A stretch of DNA of 64,000 nt from CAZOVB01 sp964583095 (GTDB lineage Bacteria; Planctomycetota; Phycisphaerae; SM23-33), in NCBI GenBank assembly GCA_964583095.1, contig CAZOVB010000005.1:1-64000 (forward strand), written 5' to 3'. Both the position numbers and the translations under genes were made by a program. The notes under the pieces are model-generated. The model ran no database searches. It was not told the DNA's origin and saw nothing but the letters and a program-made list of their open reading frames with translations. Positions 49,141 to 58,743 of the stretch are shown one piece after another; position 1 is the stretch's first letter, and each line of letters opens with the position of its first letter.

Positions 49141-50601
49141 ATGACACGTATGAAAAGACCCACGTTGCCCCTTGAATCAAAGGGATTTGCCCTCCGACTG
49201 GCCCTGGTGGCCGCAATGCTGCTCCTGCGCGCCTGGCCCGCCGAGGCAGGGCTCGATGAGCAGCTCAAGGCACGAATCGCACGCTACCGCAGCTCCAGCG
49301 GCGCCCAGGTCTCCCTGTCCGTGGTGGATCTGCAAAGCGGCAAGACGCTGACGTCCCTGCACCCAACCCGACAGATGGTCCCCGCCAGCAACCAGAAACT
49401 GGTCACGTCCATACTGGCCCTTGAGCGACTGGGGCACGATTTCAAGTTCAAGACCTCCGTGTACCTCTACCAGGGCGACCTGTGCCTGGCCGGCGATGCC
49501 GACCCCACCTTGGGAGACCCCATCCTCGCCCGCAGCCGAAAAAAGACAATCTACGACGAACTGGATCTCTGGGCCGAGAAGATCGACAAGAAACTTCCCC
49601 GCCCCGCCTTCGGAGATCTGGCGGTCTATGCCAACCCCCCCGCCGGGGAGAAATGGCAGCATCCGGACTGGTCCGATGGCGACAAGGCCCGTTGGTATGG
49701 AGCACCGGTCGGCGCTTTGAACTTCCACAACAACTGCTATGACGTGACCTTCCGGATCCAGGGCAGCAAAGTCCTCCCTGCCGTCACGCCCGCAAGCCGC
49801 TTCATCCGGGTCTCGGACCAGACACGCAAGGGCAAGCGGCAGATCTGGCTGCTCCGGCCCGAACCGGATGAATCGAACATCCTCCTCAAGGGCACCGTCG
49901 CGCGGGCCTCCAGCGAGCCGATCTCCGCACCGGCCAAGCATCCGCCCCTGCTGCTGGGGCGCGTCCTGACCGATCGCCTTGCCCGCAGGAATATCGCCCC
50001 GACCGGGACGATCGTCCACAGGACCATCCCGAAAAAACCCCTTACCGGAGCCGTCCTGCTGGCACGGACCGAAACACCCATCGCAAGGGCCATTCTGCGG
50101 GCGAACAAGCGGAGCCTGAACATGGCCGCCGAGTGCCTGTTCCTCCGGGCAGGAAACGGACAGTGGGAAGGCTCAGCCCGACTCCTGTCAGCCTCCCTGA
50201 AGGAGGACCTGCGAATCCCCCAGAACCAATTCGTACTCTCCGACGGCAGCGGGTTGTCCCGGAAGAACCGCATCTCGGCCGGAGCGATGACCCGCCTGCT
50301 TGCCGACGTGCTTGAGGGGCCGGCGGGAAAGGTCCTGATCGAGTCGCTGCCGATTTCCGGAACCGATGGCTCGCTGGACGACCGGATGGATAAGGCCCCC
50401 TACGCCGGGCGCGTCCTGGCCAAGACCGGCTACATCTACGGCGTCTGCTGTCTGAGCGGGTACATCCTAGATGCCCGGAACAAGCCGGCCCTGGCGTTTT
50501 CGATCCTGGTCAACAAGGTTCCCGGTGGCAAGGCCTACATCGCCAAGAGGATGCAGAACGACCTGTGCAGGTTGATGGTGGACTACCTGGACGAGCGATA
50601 G
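49141..50601 (+). CDS. dacB: D-alanyl-D-alanine carboxypeptidase/endopeptidase, PBP4 (S13) family
   Basis: 486 residues. The signal peptide (to PAEA) is followed by the penicillin-binding fold with SxxK in ASNQK (Ser83, Lys86), SxN in SLN (Ser325) and KTG (Lys428). The large insert between SxxK and SxN is typical of class C PBP4. Its role is trimming or cleaving peptidoglycan peptides in the periplasm. A second in-frame ATG at 49150 is also possible. Confidence 0.92.
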   Translation: MTRMKRPTLPLESKGFALRLALVAAMLLLRAWPAEAGLDEQLKARIARYRSSSGAQVSLSVVDLQSGKTLTSLHPTRQMVPASNQKLVTSILALERLGHDFKFKTSVYLYQGDLCLAGDADPTLGDPILARSRKKTIYDELDLWAEKIDKKLPRPAFGDLAVYANPPAGEKWQHPDWSDGDKARWYGAPVGALNFHNNCYDVTFRIQGSKVLPAVTPASRFIRVSDQTRKGKRQIWLLRPEPDESNILLKGTVARASSEPISAPAKHPPLLLGRVLTDRLARRNIAPTGTIVHRTIPKKPLTGAVLLARTETPIARAILRANKRSLNMAAECLFLRAGNGQWEGSARLLSASLKEDLRIPQNQFVLSDGSGLSRKNRISAGAMTRLLADVLEGPAGKVLIESLPISGTDGSLDDRMDKAPYAGRVLAKTGYIYGVCCLSGYILDARNKPALAFSILVNKVPGGKAYIAKRMQNDLCRLMVDYLDER

Positions 50602-50622
50602 CGGAATCCCCTCCAGGGGGCC

Positions 50623-51621
50623 CTACCAGGCCCGCAGCTTGCCGACGATCGGCTCGACCAGGTCCTTGAGCGTAACGATGCCCATAGGCGCCTCGGATGG
50701 GTCCGGACCGCCAACGACGGCCATCACCGCCTTTTCCCGCTGCATGGTCAGGATCGCGTCGGTGACGGGGGAGGCTTGATCCAGCAGCAGGGCCGGGGTC
50801 ATGTAGTCTGCCGGGGGCTTTTCTGCCGGGTCGCTCAGGGCCTGGTACATGTCGCAGATGCCCCGGACCCTGTCGTCTTCCATCAGCGGCAATCGGGAGA
50901 AACTGTGCGCCCGGAACAGCCGGGCCAGTTCGTCGCGGGTGATCTCCACCGGCGCCTTTACGACCTTTTCCATAGGTTGCATCGCCTCTTTCAGGGCGAC
51001 ATTCGAGATGTTCATGATGCGATCGGCAATGGCCAGTTGGTTGTGGGTCAGCAGCCCCGTGACGTGGCTTTCAGCCAGGGCGGCTGCAATTCCCGCATTG
51101 GCCAGGGGCGAGGCCTGTCGCACGCCGGGGATCAGGCGAATCAGGCCGGTTGAAAAACCCCGTACCAGCGGCACGAGCCCGACGACGGTAAAGACCTGTT
51201 TGGCCGTGCGCAGCACCCAACTGAACCGATAGGTGAGCCGTTCGGAGCCTCTGCGGAAAACGTTCTTGGGAACCGATTCTGCGAAAACGAACAGCAGCGG
51301 CGTGGTCAGGGCGATTGTGTAGTATTCCGTTCGAACACCCGTGCCGGTCAGCAGGAAGATGCCACTGGCTGCAAACGTCGTCAGATACCCGGCGATGTTG
51401 GTTCCGATCAGGATCGTCGCCAGCAGATTGTGCGGACTCTTCAGAAGATCCCGCAGGTGCCTGGCCCGGCTCTGCCCGCGCTCGCAGCGCAGCTCCAGAC
51501 GCACCTTGTTCAAGACATAGATTCCCGTCTCCAGGCCGCAGAACATCGCCCCCATGGCCAGGCTGGCCCCCATCAGAAGGATGTACGCACCGACCTGGGC
51601 CGCTGTCCACAGAGCATCCAT
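50623..51621 (-). CDS. CNNM/DUF21-CBS membrane protein
   Basis: 332 residues. An N-terminal DUF21 transmembrane domain (residues ~8-180, four hydrophobic segments with SLAMGAMFCGLETGIYVLNK and VFAESVPKNV) is followed by a CBS pair (about 205-330; SFSRLPLMEDDRVRGICDMY, GIVTLKDLVEPIVG). Such proteins are linked to magnesium/cobalt efflux. It lacks the terminal CorC/HlyC domain that its upstream neighbour has. The two genes share one base (TGATG). Confidence 0.9.
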   Translation of the reverse strand: MDALWTAAQVGAYILLMGASLAMGAMFCGLETGIYVLNKVRLELRCERGQSRARHLRDLLKSPHNLLATILIGTNIAGYLTTFAASGIFLLTGTGVRTEYYTIALTTPLLFVFAESVPKNVFRRGSERLTYRFSWVLRTAKQVFTVVGLVPLVRGFSTGLIRLIPGVRQASPLANAGIAAALAESHVTGLLTHNQLAIADRIMNISNVALKEAMQPMEKVVKAPVEITRDELARLFRAHSFSRLPLMEDDRVRGICDMYQALSDPAEKPPADYMTPALLLDQASPVTDAILTMQREKAVMAVVGGPDPSEAPMGIVTLKDLVEPIVGKLRAW

Positions 51622-52898
51622 CAGGCCGCCTCCGTCCGGTCAAGAAGCTCCAGGCGAAGCGTTCCGATCCGCCGATGCCGCAGAGTTTCCACCGTGAAGC
51701 GCAGGTTCCCATCGGTCACGACATCCCCGATCCGGGCAAGCCGGCCGATCCGCGAGGTAACGAACCCGCCCAGCGTGCTGATCCGTTCAATGGCCAGGTC
51801 GATCTTGAAAACGTCCGCCCACTGGTGGATGCCCAGATCGGCGCTGATGAGATACTCCCGATCGCTGATTCGCTCCACCGGGGCCACCAGCGACTCCCCG
51901 CTGGCATCGGGAAGCTCTCCGACAATCTCCTCCAAGACATCTTCCAGACTCACCAGACCCGCCGTGCCCCCGTATTCGTCCACCACCATGGCAAGCTGAC
52001 GTCCACTGCGGCGAAACTGGACCAGCAACTGCTCCAGGTTGGCCGACCGGGGCAGGAAGAGGGCCTTTCGAACCAGCTTTCGCAGATCCGCGCGAGGCTC
52101 CAGCAGCACGTCCTTGGCGTTGATCGTGCCGATGATGTTGTCCGGCGAGCCCTCGTAGACCGGAACCTTGCGAAGATTCGTCCGGCGGAACAACTGCGCC
52201 AAGGCCTCCAGGTCCTCCTCCACGTTGAAGCAGATCACGTCCACGCGCGGGACCATGATGTCCGAGACCCGAAGATCCGTCAGCTCCAGGACCTCCTGGA
52301 GCATGCCGCTGGTATCGTGGTCGATGAGTCCCTGCTTGGCCGAAAGCTCCAGAAGCTCAGAAAGTTCCTCGCCGGTCACCCCCGCGATGTGAGGCCCGCG
52401 GTGGGAGAGGATCCTCGTAAGCGGGTGAATCAGCACCGTGTCCATCAGGCGAATCAGCGGACCCAGGCCCCGCTGGATACCGTAGATCACCGGGGCTGCT
52501 GTCACCGCCCAGCGCAGGCCGATCAGAATGGCCAGGACCTTGGGCGTCACTTCTCCCAGCAGGATGACCGTCAAAAGCGGCAGGAACGTCGCTGTCATGA
52601 TCAGCCAGGTCGGAAACCCCTCCAGGTGAAGCTGATGAACCATGTAAGCGGAAATGGAGGCGAAGGCGACATTGACCAGCATATTCCCGAAGAGGATGGT
52701 GTTGAGAAGCTTGCGCGGGCTCTGCATCAGGCCGGCGGTGATCTTCTGGAACCGCCGCCTCGAGGCCCGAAGCTTCTCCAACTGCGTGCCTGTCAGGTTG
52801 AACAGGGCGGTCTCCGACCCGCTGAAAAAAGCCGACCAGCCCAACAGAAACCCCATGATCAGCAGTTCGGGCAGATGTGCAGCCAGGAAAGAACCCAT
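51621..52898 (-). CDS. CNNM/CorC-HlyC family transporter protein
   Basis: 425 residues. DUF21 domain (FSGSETALFNLTGTQLEKL, GEVTPKVLAI), then CBS domains (VSDIMVPRVDVICF, RKVPVYEGSPDNIIGTINAKDVL), then the CorC_HlyC domain (MVVDEYGGTAGLVSLEDVLEEIVGEL). Members are proposed Mg2+/Co2+ exporters. It is the first of a coupled pair of DUF21 proteins, which may form a heteromer. Confidence 0.92.
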   Translation of the reverse strand: MGSFLAAHLPELLIMGFLLGWSAFFSGSETALFNLTGTQLEKLRASRRRFQKITAGLMQSPRKLLNTILFGNMLVNVAFASISAYMVHQLHLEGFPTWLIMTATFLPLLTVILLGEVTPKVLAILIGLRWAVTAAPVIYGIQRGLGPLIRLMDTVLIHPLTRILSHRGPHIAGVTGEELSELLELSAKQGLIDHDTSGMLQEVLELTDLRVSDIMVPRVDVICFNVEEDLEALAQLFRRTNLRKVPVYEGSPDNIIGTINAKDVLLEPRADLRKLVRKALFLPRSANLEQLLVQFRRSGRQLAMVVDEYGGTAGLVSLEDVLEEIVGELPDASGESLVAPVERISDREYLISADLGIHQWADVFKIDLAIERISTLGGFVTSRIGRLARIGDVVTDGNLRFTVETLRHRRIGTLRLELLDRTEAA

Positions 52899-53016
52899 TA
52901 TCTCCCCGCCCCCCCCGAGGCCTCTGCCTGCCGCCCGGGTTGCTCTCCGGGCGTCTCCTCCTGCTTGGCTTCGCTTGTCGGCTCGTTCACTTTCCTGGCA
53001 CCTGCTCTCGGGATCT

Positions 53017-53697
53017 CTACAACCAACTGCGCGAGACCATCAGAAGATTGTCGTGGCCGGGCACAATCACATCGGCGATTTCCATGATCTCCCGCAGGGA
53101 AGCCAGGGCGGCTTGGCGGTCCTGGGCGCCCTGCCAGACCTGCCCCTTCCGGTAATGTTCGCCTGTGAGGACCGCATCGCCGGCAATGAGAACGGTTTGT
53201 GTAGCAGGGGTGAGGATCAGCCCGGCAGAGCCTCCCGAGGCCCCGTGGGCCGGGTAAAGCCCCACCTGCAGGCTGAATTGGTCCGGCGCCGGCTGGAACC
53301 GCTCGAGAAGCTCGCGATCCTTTCTCAGCTGGGCCGCTTCGGCATCGTCGAGGCGCTGGGCGCTTCGCAGGAGGGAATCCAGGTACGTTGAATAGGTCTG
53401 GATTTCCGTATCGCAGGCCCACCAGTTGGCCTTGCCGAACGCCTCGATGCTGCGCCGATGCACCGGGCGAAGGGTCGTGCAGAATACATCGGTCACCTTG
53501 CTGATCGGCTCGCCGGTGCGTTCCTGGTACCGGGCGGAGATGGCCGCGGCCGGCAGCGACGGATCCACCAGGATCCGCTTCTGATCGTCGGTTACCAGGG
53601 TCGTCGTGGCGTGGCTGGTGCGCACAGGCTGCGTCTCGCCCCAGAGGCGGTTGCAGGCCAAAGCCCCGATACTGATCACGCGGAAATCAACGCTCAT
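53017..53697 (-). CDS. Metallo-beta-lactamase-fold protein lacking the HxHxDH motif
   Basis: 226 residues behind GGAAGGAAGGA. The MBL order is kept: a strand segment RILVDPSLP, then VFCTTLRPVHRRSIEAF where HxHxDH should be, LYPAHGASGGSAGLIL, IAGDAVLT and VPGHDN. The first His pair and the Asp-His of the zinc site are replaced (TLRPVHRR), while later Asp and His residues remain. It is therefore probably zinc-deficient or altered in activity. It lies downstream of the envelope cluster, from its own promoter. Confidence 0.75.
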   Translation of the reverse strand: MSVDFRVISIGALACNRLWGETQPVRTSHATTTLVTDDQKRILVDPSLPAAAISARYQERTGEPISKVTDVFCTTLRPVHRRSIEAFGKANWWACDTEIQTYSTYLDSLLRSAQRLDDAEAAQLRKDRELLERFQPAPDQFSLQVGLYPAHGASGGSAGLILTPATQTVLIAGDAVLTGEHYRKGQVWQGAQDRQAALASLREIMEIADVIVPGHDNLLMVSRSWL

Positions 53698-53724
53698 GGA
53701 ATCCTTCCTTCCCGAAACCGCACT

Positions 53725-53754
53725 ATGCTATCGGCCCGGCCGAGGCAGTTGCAA
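53725..53754 (-). promoter_or_regulatory. Promoter of the MBL-fold gene, TTGCAA-N18-TAGCAT
   Basis: Minus strand TTGCAA (53749-53754) and TAGCAT (53725-53730), about 28 bases before the ATG at 53697. Confidence 0.55.
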
Positions 53755-53771
53755 GAAATGTCTGCCCGGTC

Positions 53772-54848
53772 TCAGCGCTGATAGATGGGCAACTGGCGAT
53801 AGGCGACGGTCATCGCCAGGACCCCCATCGCCGTCGCATAGGCCTGTCCGGCGCGGGATTCATTGCCGCGTCCCTGGGGCCACGAGCCGTCCTTGCGATT
53901 CTGATGCTTGAGCATCATCTCGAACATGTGCCTCGCCCAGCCCTTCCAATACTTGCCCCCCAGTTGGAACATCCCCTGGCTGCAGTAGTACAGGCCGTAG
54001 TAGAAGAAACCATCGCCCACGAACCGGTCGGGCAGGTGCTGGAGAACCCAGTCCCCCGCGCCCCGGGAGGGAGGCGAATCGTGCTGTCCTGCCAGTTCCA
54101 GGCAAAGAAGCGCCGTGCCCGTTCGGGCAAGACCCGGCCCCCCGCCGGGCTGATAGCCGAACCCACCGGTCTGGTGGCGACATTTCTTGACGTACTCGAC
54201 GGCCTCTTGAATGGACTCGCCGGGCACGTCGGCCCCGTTGCCCCGCGCGCTGCGAAGAGCCATGATCGCCCAGCCCGTACAGGAAATATCGCTGTCCCTG
54301 CTGGTCGGGTTGTATCGCCATCCGCCCTGGTGGCGGCCGGCCTTTTTGATCTTCTGGGCCGAGAGAATCAACGCCACCGCCTTGGGCAGGATCTCGTCGA
54401 TGCGTTTCTGGCGGTCCCGATCCACCATGCCACTGACCTCCGAGAGCAGCAGCGTCGCAATGCAGTGGCCATACATCCCCCCGTGGCTCGATCCACCCGG
54501 GGGCGATTTCAACTGTCCGCTTGCCTGGTGAGCATGGGCCAGGATGTGATCGATGCCTTTGTTGATGTTCTCGCCGTAGGGGCCTGTGCCCGGCGTGTAG
54601 CCCTTGGCAAGAAAGGCCATCACACACAGGGCGGTAACGCCCACGTTGCCCTTGAAGCCGCTCTTGAAGGACCCGTCCTTCTGCTGCTGGGTCACCAGGT
54701 AGCGAAGCGCCCGATCAATCGAAGCATCCACGCGCTGTTCATAGGCATCCAGGACATCGGGCTCTTCCTGGGCTTTCAGTGGAACAGCCAGAACCAGAGC
54801 GGCTGCCAAGGCCAGGCAGATCATCTTTCCTGTTGGAGTGGAACGCAT
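53772..54848 (-). CDS. Exported prenyltransferase/squalene-cyclase-fold repeat protein
   Basis: 358 residues from ATG 54848, behind AAGGTGA, four bases after the preceding stop. A signal peptide ends near VPLKAQ. The mature protein has alpha/alpha-toroid repeats with the QW-like pattern: ALRYLVTQQQKDGSFKSG, GGWRYNPTSRDSDISCTGWAIMAL, GGFGYQPGGGPGLARTGTALLCLEL and HQNRKDGSWPQG. Such exported proteins are frequent in Planctomycetota next to BatA/VWA/DUF4175-like clusters; enzymatic activity is unproven and a carbohydrate- or peptide-binding role is as likely. Confidence 0.85.
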   Translation of the reverse strand: MRSTPTGKMICLALAAALVLAVPLKAQEEPDVLDAYEQRVDASIDRALRYLVTQQQKDGSFKSGFKGNVGVTALCVMAFLAKGYTPGTGPYGENINKGIDHILAHAHQASGQLKSPPGGSSHGGMYGHCIATLLLSEVSGMVDRDRQKRIDEILPKAVALILSAQKIKKAGRHQGGWRYNPTSRDSDISCTGWAIMALRSARGNGADVPGESIQEAVEYVKKCRHQTGGFGYQPGGGPGLARTGTALLCLELAGQHDSPPSRGAGDWVLQHLPDRFVGDGFFYYGLYYCSQGMFQLGGKYWKGWARHMFEMMLKHQNRKDGSWPQGRGNESRAGQAYATAMGVLAMTVAYRQLPIYQR

Positions 54849-54852
54849 GCAA

Positions 54853-57800
54853 TCACCTTCCCGGTGCCTGATCATCGGAAGCGGGGTTTCGCCCCTGACG
54901 GGCCTGGGCGCGGAAATACCATTCCACGATCTGTCGATACTCAGCCGGCACGCGCTGCCCGGAAGCCTGGATCATGTCATTTCGCAGTTTGCCCGGCAGG
55001 CGGGCCCAGTCGTCGCTGCTCAGGCCCAGTTGTTCCAGCCGAAGTTGTACAAGCTCCGAGGCGTCCCCCAGTCCGGCTCCGGTCTGGGATTCGGTCGATT
55101 CTCCGGCGGTCCGGGCCTGATTCTGAGCGGCCTGGCCGGGTTGATTCTGAGCCGACCTCGCCTGTCCCTGGGGCTTGGCACCGGCCTGGCCGGCAGCCTG
55201 GGCAGCCGCCTGGGCCAGTTCCGACAGCGTCGATGCCGCCTGGCGCGCGGGGGGCTCCTGGGCGGTAGCGGCTGCGGTTTCGGCTGAGTCCAGAGCGGAG
55301 ACAAGTTCATCGGCAGGCAGGGCGGCTTCGTCCTGGGCCGGGGTGCGGGTCCTCTCGACGATGCGGGCAAGAGCCTGGCCTGCATCCTCGAGTTTTCCGG
55401 CCGCCTGGGCGATTCTCTGCGAGGCTTCCTGCTGAGAGGCTGCGGCCTGGTCGGATTTGCCCGACTCGATCCGCTCCCGGGATTCGTCCTGGGCTTTTCG
55501 GGCCTCGGCGATGGCTCGGGCAGCCTCGTCCATCTTGCGCTGCACCTGGCGGTCGATCTTCAGATCCTCGATCTCGCGTTTGGCTGCGTCGATGGCCTCG
55601 GCCAGTTCCTGGCCCTGCCGGTTCAGCTCCCGCTGTCTGCGAGCGGCCAGGTCTTTGTCTCGCTTGCCCAGCAGGTCATCCAACTGCTTGACCACTTCCT
55701 CCTGCCGTCGGCTCAGGCCACGGGCCTGGTCGCCGATGGCTTTTCGTCTGGCGGCTTCTTGCTCTGTGTGGACGCCCTCTGCCTGATCCACGACCTGCTC
55801 CGGGGCCACCTGTACCTGGTCCGGTTCATGCCCGGGTTCTTCCTGGCCCGGTTTGGAGGGGCTCTGCTTGCCGGAATCATCCTCCTCGTCGTCTGCCGAT
55901 CCGGGATCCTTCTTCCCAGCCGGCGAATCCGGTTTGGATTCTTCGGGCCTGGCGGAGGTCTCGGGGGATTCTTCCGAACCCTCGGCCGGTTTTTTCGAGG
56001 GTGGGGTCTTCTCTTGGGTCCCGGTCTGGGACTGGGACTCATTGCCCATGCGCCGCGCCAGGCGGCCGAGTTGCTCCCGGGCCTGGCGCCCCCTCTGGGC
56101 TGCACCCTCGGGGTCGGCCTGTTCGAGCTTGCGCCGGGTTTCGTGTGCGGACACGGCTGCGTCTGTGGGCAGGTCGTCGTCCTGGGGCAGCTCGCGCTGG
56201 ATCTTTTCGGCAAGCCTGGCTGCTTCTTCGGCGATGCGCTCCTGGTGCCTGGCCAACTGGGCCAACCGCTGCTCTTCCTGCTTTGTGCGGACCCTTTCCA
56301 GCTCGCGTTTGACGTCGTCGGCATCAGAGGCCCCCTGGGCTTTGGCCTCGAGATCCTCCAGCTTTGCACGGGTCTTGCTTGCCTGGGCTTCCTGCTGCTG
56401 GGCCTGGGCCAGATCCTCTGCCTCCCGGGCCAGGTCTCGTGCTTTCGATTCGCTCTGCTCGCGGGCCAGTTTGTTGGCTTGGGGATTCTCCCGGATCATC
56501 TCGGCCAGTTTGCCGGCCAGTTCACCTTGTCTGCGTTTCCAGTCTTCACGCTGGGCATCTTCCTCGGAGAGTCCCCGGGCATCGGGCAGTTGCCCGGCCT
56601 GGTCGGCCAGGTCTTCCTGCGTCCGGGCCAGGTCTTCGAGTTTCCGGGCGGTGCGGGCCTTTTGCGAGGCTTCCGAGAGCTGCTCGAGCATCTCCTGAAT
56701 ATCCTTGATCGCCTGGTAGATGCGGTAGTCGGACCGGTCGGCCAGTTCGGACCAGTCGGCCGAATCGTCCGAAAGCTTGATCTGTCCGGCATCGCGCGCT
56801 GCTGCCGCGATGTACTCGCGATGGATCCGCTCCAACTCGCCGGCCAGGGGCGCAAAGGTGCCTTCGCTCGCCCGGGCGACGGCTTTGCGGGCCAGGGCGC
56901 CGGCCTCTGCCAGATGCCCACGGGCCCGGTCGATGCGAGTCAGCGCACTTTCGGGAAGCTGGGCCTTTCGGGGATCCACCCGACCGGCCTGGACGGCTGA
57001 ATCAATCCGGCCAAGATCCTTCTTCAACTGTCGCGTGTCCTTACGGGCTTCCGTGAGCTGCTTGAGAATTTCCTCCAGGGCCTGTCGAAACACCAGTTCC
57101 TCGGCCAGGACCACCTGGTCGGCAAGTGCGGGCGCGTCGCGGTCGATCCGGAGTGTCACAGGTTTGGACAGCGCCCGTTGAGGACCACCCAACCGCTCGG
57201 GAAGCGTATCGAGGACCTCCAGGCGAACGGTGAGCTTCTCGGTGCGTTCTAGATCCAGCCGGGCAAGGTCCAACGTCCAGTCTTTCAAGAACAGCAGAGG
57301 TGGCTTTGCCTGGGCGTTGGGAGAATCCTCTTGCAGGGGAAGGTCAAAGGCTGGAAGGTCCTCGCCGTCTGCTTCGAGCAACAGCCTCGCGCTGCGAATC
57401 CCGATCGCGTCCTGGGCTTTGAGAAGCATGGGGAGTCGGCCATCGGGCGCGATGCGGAGGTTCTTCTGGCCAGGCCGAAGGATCCTCGCCAGAGGGGCCA
57501 TGTCCGCTGCCGCCTGGATTTCAAACGGACCGGCCGAGCCGGAGACGCCCTGGCGACTGGTCATCTCCAGGCGCCAGCTCCCACCGGTGCCCTCCTGAAG
57601 CTTCAGTCGGAACACGACGCGGTTGGGCGCGTCCTGGTTGGTTGAGGGATCCTGCTCCGGCTCGAGCACCTGCTGGGTATCCTCCAGGATCAATCGGGCA
57701 GCCGAAAGCCCGCAGGTCGCATCGACGGTGATGGTTACAGTCGAACCGGCCAGGGCGCGAATGTCCCCCTCGGCCGGGTCCAGCAGGATCGGCTCTTGCC

Positions 57801-58743
57801 GGGCGTAGTCGGGAAGCTCGATTCGCATCGCCAGCCGGTCCGGGGCGGGAACCGGCAGAACGCGAACCTGGTAGTACCGCGTTGGGTCGGCCCCGGCGGC
57901 ATGGACGCGGTAGCGATAGCCCCGCTGCGAAGGGGGACACGTGTAGGCGAACAGAGGCCTTTGCTTCGCATCGCGCTGCACGAGTGTCATTGGCAGGACC
58001 TGCTCGTTGCCGGTGGCGTCTTCCAGGCGCAGGCGGGCCTGCTCGACTTCCGAATCGGCGAATCTCGCCGTCACCCGCAGCGGCTGCAACTGCGCCACAT
58101 CGGTGTCCCCGGGCTGGACGATAATCGTATCGTCGGCGAATTTGGAGATATTCGCCCAAGGGGCCAGGCCGCGGGCCAGGCCTTTCCACGTTCGCTGGGG
58201 CCAGGCCCCTGCGAGCAAGGCCAGAATCAGCAGGCACGTTCCGGCAGCGAGCAGAAACGGCTTGGCCGGCTTGAGGCTGATCTCCCGGCGAGGCACGACG
58301 TTGCGAACATCGTCGGTCGCTTGCCCGGCCAGGGCGCGAATCAGGGATTCCGAACCGCGAAACGCATCCTGTTCCCGGCTGGTGAGCAGTTCGACCGCTG
58401 AACTGAGCCGCTCCTGGAGTTCCGGGTGGCGTTGCTCGAGCGTCCAGGCCATGCCCGCAAGGGTAAAGGATTTGGCCAGGGGGCGGAGGAGATACCAGCC
58501 GGCCGCCAGGGCCGTGACAAACCAGAACCCCGCCGTCATCAACCACCGAGGCCACTGGGCATAGGTGACAATCACCCTGTCCAGGGCCATCACCGCCAGC
58601 AGAGAAACCAGCGCCGCTGCCAGGACCCCGCAGCTTCCTCGCAGGATGATCACACCCCGGCTGCGGCGAATGAGACGCTTCAGCGCCTCGGCCAATGCGG
58701 GGGGAATTGTCCGCGTATCCGAAATGGGCAGACTTTGTGTCAT
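54853..58743 (-). CDS. Very large membrane-anchored coiled-coil protein (DUF4175-like)
   Basis: 1296 residues. Two to three membrane helices near the N terminus (about 35-80 and 160-182) precede ~370 residues of beta-rich Ig-like segments, then ~750 residues of charged coiled coil rich in Glu/Gln/Arg/Ala with many RELDQ-type heptads and a Pro/Ser/Glu-rich disordered stretch. This resembles DUF4175-type proteins of the MoxR/BatA envelope clusters. It is coupled to the upstream VWA gene by an ATGA overlap and followed closely by the prenyltransferase-fold gene. Role unknown; a periplasmic spacer or scaffold is likely. Confidence 0.85.
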   Translation of the reverse strand: MTQSLPISDTRTIPPALAEALKRLIRRSRGVIILRGSCGVLAAALVSLLAVMALDRVIVTYAQWPRWLMTAGFWFVTALAAGWYLLRPLAKSFTLAGMAWTLEQRHPELQERLSSAVELLTSREQDAFRGSESLIRALAGQATDDVRNVVPRREISLKPAKPFLLAAGTCLLILALLAGAWPQRTWKGLARGLAPWANISKFADDTIIVQPGDTDVAQLQPLRVTARFADSEVEQARLRLEDATGNEQVLPMTLVQRDAKQRPLFAYTCPPSQRGYRYRVHAAGADPTRYYQVRVLPVPAPDRLAMRIELPDYARQEPILLDPAEGDIRALAGSTVTITVDATCGLSAARLILEDTQQVLEPEQDPSTNQDAPNRVVFRLKLQEGTGGSWRLEMTSRQGVSGSAGPFEIQAAADMAPLARILRPGQKNLRIAPDGRLPMLLKAQDAIGIRSARLLLEADGEDLPAFDLPLQEDSPNAQAKPPLLFLKDWTLDLARLDLERTEKLTVRLEVLDTLPERLGGPQRALSKPVTLRIDRDAPALADQVVLAEELVFRQALEEILKQLTEARKDTRQLKKDLGRIDSAVQAGRVDPRKAQLPESALTRIDRARGHLAEAGALARKAVARASEGTFAPLAGELERIHREYIAAAARDAGQIKLSDDSADWSELADRSDYRIYQAIKDIQEMLEQLSEASQKARTARKLEDLARTQEDLADQAGQLPDARGLSEEDAQREDWKRRQGELAGKLAEMIRENPQANKLAREQSESKARDLAREAEDLAQAQQQEAQASKTRAKLEDLEAKAQGASDADDVKRELERVRTKQEEQRLAQLARHQERIAEEAARLAEKIQRELPQDDDLPTDAAVSAHETRRKLEQADPEGAAQRGRQAREQLGRLARRMGNESQSQTGTQEKTPPSKKPAEGSEESPETSARPEESKPDSPAGKKDPGSADDEEDDSGKQSPSKPGQEEPGHEPDQVQVAPEQVVDQAEGVHTEQEAARRKAIGDQARGLSRRQEEVVKQLDDLLGKRDKDLAARRQRELNRQGQELAEAIDAAKREIEDLKIDRQVQRKMDEAARAIAEARKAQDESRERIESGKSDQAAASQQEASQRIAQAAGKLEDAGQALARIVERTRTPAQDEAALPADELVSALDSAETAAATAQEPPARQAASTLSELAQAAAQAAGQAGAKPQGQARSAQNQPGQAAQNQARTAGESTESQTGAGLGDASELVQLRLEQLGLSSDDWARLPGKLRNDMIQASGQRVPAEYRQIVEWYFRAQARQGRNPASDDQAPGR

